64,000 nt of DNA from RECM01 sp047921215 (GTDB lineage Bacteria; Bacteroidota; Rhodothermia; Balneolales; Cyclonatronaceae): contig JBLRWO010000023.1 in NCBI GenBank assembly GCA_047921215.1, positions 8,150-72,149 on the forward strand, written 5' to 3'. The notes beneath the pieces were generated by a model, which was not told the origin of the DNA, ran no database searches, and saw only the letters and a program-made list of their open reading frames with translations. The position numbers and the translations under genes are program-made. Below are positions 52,937-61,962 of this stretch, in pieces; the stretch's first letter is position 1, and each line of letters starts with the position of its first letter.

Positions 52937-54157
52937 TCAGCGACACACATCACTGGCCACCTCGCCATTAATAATTACTTTGCACACTCTTGTGGTGTAT
53001 TCAAAAGGATCGCCCTCAAACAACACCATGTCGGCATCCTTACCGCGCTCGAGCGAACCGGTACGGTCTGCTATTCCAAGCAGTATTGCCGGCGTTATGG
53101 TCATAGCCTTCAGTCCTTCTTCGAATGGAAGTCCGTTTCCGACCGCCATTGCGGCTTCAAACAGCACCACACGGGTTTTGGGAACATAACCTTCATAGCC
53201 GCTCTGGAAAGCAAACGGGATACCAGCCTCATGCAGGGCCGCAGCAGTTTCATAGGAGGCATTTTTGGTTTCTCCCGATGTACGCACCATGGTTGGATGG
53301 ATGAACACCGGTACACCGGCTTCTCTGACCTCATCCAGCACGAGATAGGCCTCCGCGGCCCCATCCAGTACAAGATCAAAGCCAAACTCACGCTGCAAAC
53401 GCAGCGCTCCCATTATTTCGGTTACCGTCTGGGCTGTGATCAGCGCCTTCACCTCACGGTTCAGCACCCTGGCCATGATCTCCATTTTCAGGTCACGGGA
53501 TGGACGTTTGTCTTCATCAGCACCGGCCATACGAGCGGCATAGGCCTTTGCCTTTATAAATTCGCTGCGCAGCATGGCAACCGCCCTGGACCGGGATCCC
53601 ACCTGGTCGTAAAACCTGCCGACCGATGGTCCGAGTGTCATGGCCACCATTGTAACAGAATCGATCAGGGCCCCCTCTACGGTATCGCCTACTGTTTTCA
53701 CGATCATGGTCTGGCCGCTTGCAAGCGCTCCCGGTCCGTGACCGGTGTGCATGGTTGTAATGCCGTGCTCACGCTGCCATTTTACGAGAGCTTCCCTTGC
53801 ATTATAGGCATCGAATGCTCTCAGTTCAGGCTGAAATGGATTTGAACGCTCCAGCTGATCCTGATCGTGGTCGTAATTGTAGTAACCCGCCAGGCCCACA
53901 ACGGTACGTGCATCGATCAGGCCGGGAGTAACCACTGTGGCTTCGTAGACGGTATAATCATCGGGTACACGTATGCTGCTGGTTGGTCCGACACGCTCAA
54001 TTTTTCCATCCCTTATCAGCACCACACCGTATTCAACGGGATCGCCCGCCATAGTGTAAATGAGGTCTGCCTTTACCGCTATCTGGGCTGAAAGCAAATT
54101 ACTGGTCATAAGTGTAATAACACAGGCCAGCAGAAGTGTTAACGTTGTTCTAATCAT
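52937..54157 (-). CDS. Exported amidohydrolase-like protein lacking the HxH motif
   Basis: The ATG at 54157 (MIRTTLTLLLACV) begins a signal peptide (cleavage after LLSAQ); a longer reading from 54376 is poor. The protein has the amidohydrolase composite-domain layout with the C-terminal ILLGIADRTGSLERGKDADMVLF motif. However, the conserved PGLIDxHxH is replaced by PGLIDARTVVGL near residue 83, so the first two metal-binding His are missing; a later His remains (VFIHPTM near 240). It may be a degenerate, non-catalytic or single-metal paralogue. The intact paralogue lies 131 bases upstream on the same strand. Confidence 0.82.
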   Translation of the reverse strand: MIRTTLTLLLACVITLMTSNLLSAQIAVKADLIYTMAGDPVEYGVVLIRDGKIERVGPTSSIRVPDDYTVYEATVVTPGLIDARTVVGLAGYYNYDHDQDQLERSNPFQPELRAFDAYNAREALVKWQREHGITTMHTGHGPGALASGQTMIVKTVGDTVEGALIDSVTMVAMTLGPSVGRFYDQVGSRSRAVAMLRSEFIKAKAYAARMAGADEDKRPSRDLKMEIMARVLNREVKALITAQTVTEIMGALRLQREFGFDLVLDGAAEAYLVLDEVREAGVPVFIHPTMVRTSGETKNASYETAAALHEAGIPFAFQSGYEGYVPKTRVVLFEAAMAVGNGLPFEEGLKAMTITPAILLGIADRTGSLERGKDADMVLFEGDPFEYTTRVCKVIINGEVASDVCR

Positions 54158-54287
54158 GATTTGGTTTACTCCGGTTGATACGGTAAAGAAAAAGCTGTTT
54201 GAAAAAGCTGACATGGTACCATTATTTACATCCGGACAAAAAGCCGGGCAGCAGCAGGTAAAAACGCCAGGCAATTCATGGAATACA

Positions 54288-55595
54288 TCAATGATCGGTA
54301 TGGAGGTAGTGCTCACCACGAAAAACCTCATATCCGCCCACAGAAAATTTCCTGTGTTCCGGATTATTGCGGTCATACACGAGCTTACCTTCTATCCAGG
54401 TCTCCTGTACATGGGTATACACACTAAAGGGATCGCCATCCAGTATCAGGAAATCGGCATCCTTGCCGGGATCAAGCGATCCGATGCGGTGGTCGAGATC
54501 GAGCATGCGGGCACCGGCCAGCGTGAGGGCTTCAAGGGCCTTTGTTCGTGACATTCCTTCACGAACACCAAAGGAGGCCATACGCAGGAAAAGTCTTGAA
54601 TCCACGATCCCGTCATCAGTATGGAAAGCTACATCAACGCCTGCCTCTTCGAGTACACGGCCGTTCTCGTTGCGCACATCGATGGCTTCCAGTTTTCCTC
54701 CCGGTGAATCGAGCGCGATAATGGATGCTCCCACACCGGCGGCAGCTATCTCATCGGCCACCTTCCAGGCCTCACTCACGTGCTGCAACACCACACGGAA
54801 ACCGAATTCCCGCTGAAGGCGCAGAACGGTGAGTACGTCGTCGTGACGATGAGTATGAAAATGGACCATTCTTTCCCCGTTCAGCACCTGTACCATGGCT
54901 TCCATCTGAAGGTCGCGTGCGGGCATTTTGTCGGGGTCGCCGCCCGCTGCTTCCACTTTGGCCTTGTATTCCTGCGCTTTCACGAACAGGTTGCGCTGCA
55001 TGGCCGCCGATTTAGCCCGTGTGCCTGGAAACGGGCCGGATGAACGGATGGAATTGGTTCCGTTGGCCATCTTGATGCCCCCCGTGATGCCATTCTCCAC
55101 ATCATCCACAAACAACATGTCGTAAATGGTACGGGCGTCACGCAGTTTCAGGTAGGCAGTCTGACCGCTTAAAAGGTGACCCGAACCCGGCATCACATTC
55201 GCCGTTGTTACGCCTCCGGTCCTGGCTTTTTTAAACGTATCGTTGTGCACATCGATGGCATCCAGAATGCGTACATCAGGATGCGTTGCCGCGGAACGGT
55301 CGCCGCCATCTCCGCCGCCGATGTGCGAGTGGGTATCAACCAGCCCGGGAATAATCACTTTACCGGTTACATCCACCTGTTCGGCGTTGCGGGGTACGCT
55401 TATATCGCCGGCCGCGCCTATTGCCTCGATTTTATCGCCACGGATAACCAGAACCCCGTTTTCGATAGGTTCGCCCGATACGGGATAGATGGTGGCTCCG
55501 GTGAACACACGGACCTCCTGTGCCCAAAGTGAGGGTACTGAGCATATTACCAGCAACAGGCTGGCTGCAATCCATTTTCTGAAATACATAATCAT
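54288..55595 (-). CDS. Exported amidohydrolase (imidazolonepropionase-like)
   Basis: A periplasmic metallo-hydrolase: the signal peptide ends at LWAQ and the metal motif PGLVDTHSHIG near residue 90 is intact, as are DAIDVHNDTF and the C-terminal GSLDPGKDADFLILDGDPF. Other ligands are in HFHTHRHDD near 267 and the HTDDG stretch near 325. Such enzymes cleave cyclic amides, imidates or dipeptides; the substrate cannot be inferred. The ATG at 55595 is preferred to a GTG two codons earlier; an internal ATG at 55589 is also possible. It is tandem with the HxH-less paralogue downstream. Confidence 0.88.
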   Translation of the reverse strand: MIMYFRKWIAASLLLVICSVPSLWAQEVRVFTGATIYPVSGEPIENGVLVIRGDKIEAIGAAGDISVPRNAEQVDVTGKVIIPGLVDTHSHIGGGDGGDRSAATHPDVRILDAIDVHNDTFKKARTGGVTTANVMPGSGHLLSGQTAYLKLRDARTIYDMLFVDDVENGITGGIKMANGTNSIRSSGPFPGTRAKSAAMQRNLFVKAQEYKAKVEAAGGDPDKMPARDLQMEAMVQVLNGERMVHFHTHRHDDVLTVLRLQREFGFRVVLQHVSEAWKVADEIAAAGVGASIIALDSPGGKLEAIDVRNENGRVLEEAGVDVAFHTDDGIVDSRLFLRMASFGVREGMSRTKALEALTLAGARMLDLDHRIGSLDPGKDADFLILDGDPFSVYTHVQETWIEGKLVYDRNNPEHRKFSVGGYEVFRGEHYLHTDH

Positions 55596-55847
55596 TTTCA
55601 CATTATTTAAAACCCCACCGGCAGTAGTTTACCGGTAAAACGGGTCATGTGTCGCTGAATGTAAACCTATGTTTTGACTATGCCAAATAAAAAATTGTAA
55701 AGGTAACCGGTGCCGGCTTATTTGAATAAATAGCATCAGTTAAGCTAATCCATCCTGGTTTCCCATCATGCCATGCATTCCGTATATTTAAGATGATCTT
55801 TGTTATTGCCTTCAATTATTTAAGCTATATTAATTTTTATTGTTGTT

Positions 55848-58028
55848 TTGAAAGATAAAAGTGCTCAGAAACTATACATTCAGCTATTCAGTATTCACGG
55901 GTTAATAAGGGGTACAAATCTGGAACTGGGCAGGGATGCCGACACCGGCGGGCAGGTGAAATATGTTGTTGATCTGGCCAAAGCACTTGGTGAACACCCG
56001 GAAGTAAAGCAGGTAGATTTGTTTACCAGGCTGATCGACGACAAGCGGGTAAGCCCTGATTACAGGGAACCAATTGAATCCATCGGGGAACGTGTGCGTA
56101 TAGTTCGTGTTAAGTGCGGTGGAACCCGGTACGTGCGCAAGGAGCTCCTTTGGCCCCATCTGGATGAGTTTGTAGACAACGTTATTCAGTTCTCAAAAAA
56201 AGAGGGCCAGCTGCCGGATGTGGTTCACGGGCACTATGCCGACGGCGGATATGCAGCACGGCAGATTTCAGGTATGCTGGGGCTGCCCCTCATATTTACA
56301 GGTCACTCGCTTGGCAAAACCAAATCAAGGTCGCTGGCCGGTGAAGGCATGGCCATGGAGGAGATGGATAAAAAATTCAACATCCTCCGGCGGATCAAGG
56401 CCGAAGAGAATGTGCTGAAACATGCCCATATGGTCATTACCAGTACAAAAGACGAAATTGAGCGTCAGTACAGCCTCTACAGTAACTCCGATGGGGTCAA
56501 TTTCAACATCATTCCGCCGGGTATAGACCTGAACGGTTTCTATCCGTTCTATTACGACCAGGATGAAAAATTTACTAAAAGTGAGGAGTTGCTGCAGGCC
56601 CGTCACAAGATGACCCACGAGCTGTCCCGGTTCCTGAGCAACCCGGGTAAACCGATGATCCTTGCTATCTGCCGCCCCGACAGTAAAAAAAATATTCAGG
56701 GCCTTGTTACGGCATTCGGGCGCCACAAGGAACTGCAGGCACTGGCCAACCTCGCTATATTTGCAGGTATCCGAAAAGATATCGACAACATGGATGATAA
56801 CGAGAGCAATGTGCTTACAGAGCTGTTGCTGCTTATGGACAAATACGATCTGTACGGAAAGATGGCCATTCCCAAAAAGCACGATCCCAGTTATGAGGTT
56901 CCTGAACTCTACCGTATGGCCGCCGGATCTAAAGGGGTATTTGTAAACTCCGCGTTCAATGAACCGTTCGGCCTCACAATGATTGAAGCTGCCGCAAGCG
57001 GTGTACCCATCGTCGGGCCGGACGACGGCGGCCCCGTCGAGATTGTGAAGAACTGCCGGAACGGCCTGATAATTGATACCCGCGACCCCGACAATATCGC
57101 CAAAGCGATAAGGGAGATCCTCATCGACGAGGAAAAATGGATAAGCTACTCCAACAATGGTATTCAGGGAGTTAGAAAACACTACAGCTGGGAATCACAT
57201 GCAGAATCGCTGGTATCAGGGTACAAAAAAGTAATTAAATCGATGAGAAAATCGGGTAATGATATTAAAAAATCGCCGGCTTCCCGTTTCGGATCCATCC
57301 GCAAGCTGTTCATATCCGATATAGACAACACACTTACCGGCGATGATAAAGCCCTCCGGGAGTTGACCCGAATAGTGAACAACAACCGTGAATCGTTTGG
57401 TTTCGGGGTTGCCAGCGGCAGGAGCCTGGAACTGATACGCGAAATCGTGGAGGCAGAAAACCTGCCCCGACCCGACGTGATCATCTCATCGGTTGGAACG
57501 GAAATCCACTACGGACAGGATTTTGACAATCTGCAGTTCGATGAGGGGTGGGCAGCACATATATCCTATCAGTGGAAACCGGGAATGATTCGCAATGTGC
57601 TCGCTGAACTCGATTTTCTTGAACCCCAGGAGGATGAAGCCCAGAAGGCGTTCAAACTGAGCTATCTGATGGACTACGACCAGGACAATATCGCACTGAT
57701 TCATCATAAGCTGGCTGAGGCAAAACTACGCTATTCACTGATATATTCACACGGTGCTTTCCTTGATATGATCCCGCAGCGGGCTTCCAAAGGACGGGCG
57801 CTCGACTACCTTGGCAAAAAATGGGATATCCCCCAGAACCGCATCCTCGTAGCCGGCGATTCCGGTAATGACGAGGAGATGCTACAGGGAAAACGTCCTG
57901 CTATTGTGGTTGGCAATTATAGTGAGGAACTGGCCGGGCTCAGGGGCAACCGTCAGGTCTATTTCGCACAAGCCAACTATGCGGCCGGCGTTATTGAGGG
58001 TATGAAGGTGTACGGATTTATCGAATAA
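55848..58028 (+). CDS. Sucrose-phosphate synthase with fused phosphatase domain
   Basis: The TTG at 55848 starts MKDKSAQKLYIQLFSIHG. The GT-B domain (to about residue 465) has the SPS signatures RDADTGGQVKYVVDLAKAL near 28, HGHYADGGYAARQI near 125 and NEPFGLTMIEAAASGVP near 373. The C-terminal domain is a HAD hydrolase with SDIDNTLTGDD near 488, ASGRSLELI near 523 and AGDSGNDEEML near 670. The nucleophile/acid Asp pair and the GDSGND motif are intact, so the fused domain may hydrolyse sucrose-phosphate itself. It makes sucrose, a compatible solute. Confidence 0.93.
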   Translation: MKDKSAQKLYIQLFSIHGLIRGTNLELGRDADTGGQVKYVVDLAKALGEHPEVKQVDLFTRLIDDKRVSPDYREPIESIGERVRIVRVKCGGTRYVRKELLWPHLDEFVDNVIQFSKKEGQLPDVVHGHYADGGYAARQISGMLGLPLIFTGHSLGKTKSRSLAGEGMAMEEMDKKFNILRRIKAEENVLKHAHMVITSTKDEIERQYSLYSNSDGVNFNIIPPGIDLNGFYPFYYDQDEKFTKSEELLQARHKMTHELSRFLSNPGKPMILAICRPDSKKNIQGLVTAFGRHKELQALANLAIFAGIRKDIDNMDDNESNVLTELLLLMDKYDLYGKMAIPKKHDPSYEVPELYRMAAGSKGVFVNSAFNEPFGLTMIEAAASGVPIVGPDDGGPVEIVKNCRNGLIIDTRDPDNIAKAIREILIDEEKWISYSNNGIQGVRKHYSWESHAESLVSGYKKVIKSMRKSGNDIKKSPASRFGSIRKLFISDIDNTLTGDDKALRELTRIVNNNRESFGFGVASGRSLELIREIVEAENLPRPDVIISSVGTEIHYGQDFDNLQFDEGWAAHISYQWKPGMIRNVLAELDFLEPQEDEAQKAFKLSYLMDYDQDNIALIHHKLAEAKLRYSLIYSHGAFLDMIPQRASKGRALDYLGKKWDIPQNRILVAGDSGNDEEMLQGKRPAIVVGNYSEELAGLRGNRQVYFAQANYAAGVIEGMKVYGFIE

Positions 58029-58161
58029 AAGCTCTGGGAAGGGCTATATGGCAGCAGTTGGAGGTGGCGACTTAAGAAATGTCACGAAAACTTGATACCT
58101 TCAGTACGTGTACGGGTATCAGGAACAAACGGATGCATTGTATTTAACTGAGCGGCTGATT

Positions 58162-61140
58162 ATGACTATTGCTGAATTTTTGCCTGGATTTCTGAGTCCG
58201 GGCGCTTTTCGCTACACCCGGCCGCTTATACTGGTTTTCATCTTCAGCCTTGTATTCCAGGCTGAGGATGCACGGACACAGGGGTTCAGTACAGTCAACG
58301 ACCGGAACCACCCGGAACTCAGATGGATGCAGGCCGAGACCCGGAATTTCCTCATCATGTACCCTGAACACCTTTCAGGGATTGAAGCTGAAGCTGCTGC
58401 CATAGCCGAAGAAACGTACCAGGCCCTGTCTGAAAATCTCAATGTGACCTTCCGGCACAAGATACGGATCTACCTGTCGGACGAGGATGAAATCGTAAAC
58501 GGGTTTGCAGTACCGATCGGCGGCTTTTTCACAAATATATGGGTTAATCAAAACGATGTGGCTGAAATCTGGACCGGTCAGGCCAAATGGCTACGCAAGG
58601 TTATAGCCCACGAGCTGGTTCATATTTTCCATTTCCAGGCTGTAAAGGGAACCTTCTGGCCACTCGATTACATCCTTTCAGAATCCATGCCTTCGTTCTG
58701 GGCTGAAGGGCTTGCCCAATACCAGACGGAAAAATGGGATGCTTTCCGGGGCGACAGCTGGCTGCGAACCGCAATCTACGATAACGGTCTCGACTACCGG
58801 TCAGGCCAGTCGGTATGGGATGGTACCCTGATGTATGCAACGGGCAACTCTCAGCTGCGATTTTTTGCCGAACAATACGGAGACTCCACCCTTGCATCAC
58901 TACTCGCCCATCGCAAACCGATCCTGTTCGGTCTGGGAAAAATACACAATTTTTATTCAGCCTTCGAAAAAGTAACCGGCGACAGTTATTCTGCATTTGA
59001 AGACCGGTGGCGGCGACACATGACCATTTATTACAATACCATTGCCGGGCAGATGGAGCGTCTTGATTCTCTTGCAGCAGATCCGCTAACACTACCTGCC
59101 AGTACTGCATCCGGCTTGCAGCACGATCCGAGCGGCAGGTATATTGCCCTCGTTGGGCTCACTTCGGTTGTTCAACCGGTACGCAGGTTGTGGTTGATCG
59201 ACACGGAAAACGGCTCCGAACGGAAACTTGACGACGGGCTCATAGGATCGCAGGTTAGCTGGCATCCCGATGGGGAGACTATCGCCTATCACCGCATTAC
59301 CAGGGGACACTACGGCAGCCTGCAGAATGAACTGTACAAGGTCAACATAGTCACCGGTCAACGGGAGCAGCTTACCCGTAACCGTCGGGCATCGTATCCG
59401 GAATGGATGTCCGATGGCAGGATTGCATTTATCGGTTCAGAAGCAGGCACAGGAAACATATTTATTCTCGACATTGCCACCGGTGGGGAAGTTCAGCTTA
59501 CTGCATTTGAAGGTGATGTACAATTAGCCGGACTCAGGAGGCAACCGGGCAGCGACCGTCTGGCATTCAGCCGGTTCGACGAACAGGGTTACCGCGAGAT
59601 TGTAATCCTTGATCCCACAACAGAAACATGGCAGGCTATCGGTGATCCGGACAGCGACAACCGCATGCCGGTCTGGAGTCCGGACGGGGCATTGCTGGCC
59701 TATACCAGCCTCAGAGATCATGTGCCGAATATCTTTGTTTCCGATCCTTCCGGCTACTACCCTGATGAGCGGGTTACCCGGCAATTTACCGGGGCATCGG
59801 CCAACGGCTGGCTGCCACCCGACACACTGTACCCCGGCGGGAAGCTGGTCATTGCAACAACCGACACCAAAACCAGAAACTATATCTATGAAATAGATGC
59901 CGATTCCCGTGCTGTTGAACCTGAAATTGTGATCAACCCTTCCTATACCAGCTGGACACAACACCGTCCTCCGGTGGATATCCCAAAACATATAAGCCTG
60001 GACCGGAGCCTAATCACTTCGAACAGACCTTATTGTTCGTTGTGTTCCATCAACCACGCGGTAACAATCCCCTTTCCATTCTATACAAGCGGGAATGACT
60101 GGGGGCCGGCCGTAATCAGTGTATTTACCGAACCTCTTGGCAAACATACTTTTATTGGGGGGGTAGGTGTATCGGTTAACGATCCGCTGACCGGTGGTTT
60201 TGCTCTATTCAGCTATTTCAACCGTCAACTCGCACCAACACTTACTCTGAATATCTATCATCGCAGCTACAATGCCCGGTTCTATGGAGATGATCTGCTT
60301 TTCAACCGCTATTCAGGCGGCGATGCCGGCTTTCGGCTTCCGCTCGACCTGTTCAATTTAAGCTATACACAAACGGCGATTGGTGGAAATATGGCCTATA
60401 CAACTACTGAACCAACACGGGAACTCGCTACAATACCTGACGGCCTGAGCCCTGCCGAAAAAGCCCGTGAAGCCGGAATGACGCTCTGGTTCAGTATCAC
60501 ACGGAAGAGACCCTACCGTTTTCTGGCCCTGCACCCGCTCGACGGGTTCGGTATCCGTTTCCAGGTTAGAGGTGCCGGCAGGATTTTTGGAGGGAAGACC
60601 CGTTTTGTCCGGCCTGACCTCAGGGCCTACCGTATTTTTTCGGGTCCGGCTAATCACCGAATATATTTATACGGACGTGCGGTTGCTCAGAATGGGCGAA
60701 GTCTGAACCAGGATTTTTTCGGACTCACACGGTATGGAGATCTCTCCCTGCTGGTGCCGGTTCTGAATCAGGATATCCTTTATGGTGACGGTGAGCGGGT
60801 AAGAGGTTACAGTGATTATGTGACTGGCAACCGGCTCCTGTTTACAAGTTTGGAGTACAGGATGCCGTTGGTTTCCAATCTGCAGACCCAAATACTGGGA
60901 TTTGCCGCGTTTGGCGGTGTGATACTGGCACCATTTCTTGATGCGGGCATGGTCTGGGCCGGTGCACTTGATTACGGCAAAGCTGTTAAAAGAGCGGGTG
61001 CGGGTGTTGAACTCAAAAATCTGATGTCGGTAGGAGAATTGCAGTTCAAGCATGCTGTCGGATTAGCCCAGCCGATAAAAAAATTGACGGGCAGTGACTA
61101 TGAATTATACTACAGGATAAAAGTAGCAGTTCCATTTTAG
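58162..61140 (+). CDS. Exported peptidase-MA/propeller/barrel protein
   Basis: The ATG at 58162 (MTIAEFLPG) is favoured over a longer reading from 58108. After a signal peptide, an N-terminal metallopeptidase-like domain carries HELVH near residue 149 (IAHELVHIFHFQ), with a second Glu in WAEGLAQYQ downstream, a gluzincin-like set. Four or more TolB/PD40 propeller repeats follow (SWHPDGETIAY, PVWSPDGALLAYTS). The C-terminal 380 residues form beta strands typical of an outer-membrane D15-like barrel (GDGERVRGYSDY, LEYRMPLVSN). It may be a membrane-anchored peptidase. Homologues of this architecture occur in related phyla. Confidence 0.82.
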   Translation: MTIAEFLPGFLSPGAFRYTRPLILVFIFSLVFQAEDARTQGFSTVNDRNHPELRWMQAETRNFLIMYPEHLSGIEAEAAAIAEETYQALSENLNVTFRHKIRIYLSDEDEIVNGFAVPIGGFFTNIWVNQNDVAEIWTGQAKWLRKVIAHELVHIFHFQAVKGTFWPLDYILSESMPSFWAEGLAQYQTEKWDAFRGDSWLRTAIYDNGLDYRSGQSVWDGTLMYATGNSQLRFFAEQYGDSTLASLLAHRKPILFGLGKIHNFYSAFEKVTGDSYSAFEDRWRRHMTIYYNTIAGQMERLDSLAADPLTLPASTASGLQHDPSGRYIALVGLTSVVQPVRRLWLIDTENGSERKLDDGLIGSQVSWHPDGETIAYHRITRGHYGSLQNELYKVNIVTGQREQLTRNRRASYPEWMSDGRIAFIGSEAGTGNIFILDIATGGEVQLTAFEGDVQLAGLRRQPGSDRLAFSRFDEQGYREIVILDPTTETWQAIGDPDSDNRMPVWSPDGALLAYTSLRDHVPNIFVSDPSGYYPDERVTRQFTGASANGWLPPDTLYPGGKLVIATTDTKTRNYIYEIDADSRAVEPEIVINPSYTSWTQHRPPVDIPKHISLDRSLITSNRPYCSLCSINHAVTIPFPFYTSGNDWGPAVISVFTEPLGKHTFIGGVGVSVNDPLTGGFALFSYFNRQLAPTLTLNIYHRSYNARFYGDDLLFNRYSGGDAGFRLPLDLFNLSYTQTAIGGNMAYTTTEPTRELATIPDGLSPAEKAREAGMTLWFSITRKRPYRFLALHPLDGFGIRFQVRGAGRIFGGKTRFVRPDLRAYRIFSGPANHRIYLYGRAVAQNGRSLNQDFFGLTRYGDLSLLVPVLNQDILYGDGERVRGYSDYVTGNRLLFTSLEYRMPLVSNLQTQILGFAAFGGVILAPFLDAGMVWAGALDYGKAVKRAGAGVELKNLMSVGELQFKHAVGLAQPIKKLTGSDYELYYRIKVAVPF

Positions 61141-61221
61141 TGGCTGGCCCACATTAACATTTGCACCCTAACCACCCTCTCAATATTATGGCCATCATAT
61201 AATCTACACAGAGAGCAATTC

Positions 61222-61851
61222 ATGAAAATACTATTTTTGATTGTCGTTACACTGTTACTTGTTTCCGTCCCCTATACCACAACTGCAGGCAGTACTGATG
61301 ATGAACCCCGATTCAGCCTCGGTTTTTACACCGGCCCCGTACTACCAACCGGCGAAGAACGGCTTACCGACTACTGGGGTATCGGATTCATCACCGGATT
61401 CCAGTCCGGTTATTTTATTACTGAAAATATTCAGCTCAGGGCTGAAATTGACTACAGCATGTTTTCGTTCCGCAGAGCCCGCTTCCGTGAAGAGAACAAC
61501 TACCCGGAAAGTCAGTACAAAATTACCAACAACACGTCAAGCACCATGGTTCTGTCTGGAGCGGCCCTCTACTATCTGCCCCTGAACCGTGAGATTCTTC
61601 TGTATGCCGGAATTAGTGGCGGCATGATGTACGTTGAGATCGGCGATATAAATGTGGGTGACGGCGATGAGCAACTGACGGCATCCGGCAGCTCAAAATC
61701 CGGCTTTTCGGCGGGATTTTCCGGAGGAGTGGAGATGTGCTTCTGGCCCTCTACCAGCCTTTTTTCCGAACTCGGTTACCGTTATGGTTACACTCCGAGA
61801 TCGCGTACGCACTATGTGCCCCTCAAGTTGGGTATTAATGTATACCTGTAA
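61222..61851 (+). CDS. Small outer-membrane beta-barrel protein
   Basis: A 209-residue exported protein: signal peptide to about residue 22 (cleavage near TTAGS), then alternating strands with Gly-aromatic patterns (FSLGFYTGPVLPTG, LYAGISGGMMYV) and a C-terminal strand that ends in LGINVYL. It resembles OmpW/OmpA-like eight-strand barrels of the outer membrane, with no plug. A lone gene after the previous one (81 bases). Confidence 0.75.
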   Translation: MKILFLIVVTLLLVSVPYTTTAGSTDDEPRFSLGFYTGPVLPTGEERLTDYWGIGFITGFQSGYFITENIQLRAEIDYSMFSFRRARFREENNYPESQYKITNNTSSTMVLSGAALYYLPLNREILLYAGISGGMMYVEIGDINVGDGDEQLTASGSSKSGFSAGFSGGVEMCFWPSTSLFSELGYRYGYTPRSRTHYVPLKLGINVYL

Positions 61852-61962
61852 CTACAACCGGATATTTTTAATACCTGACGTTGAAATAATCCCGGAAAAC
61901 CGGTCCATTTACAGTATTGACTCAGATTGCAGCAGCCAAAAAATGCCCGGCACAGGATACGG

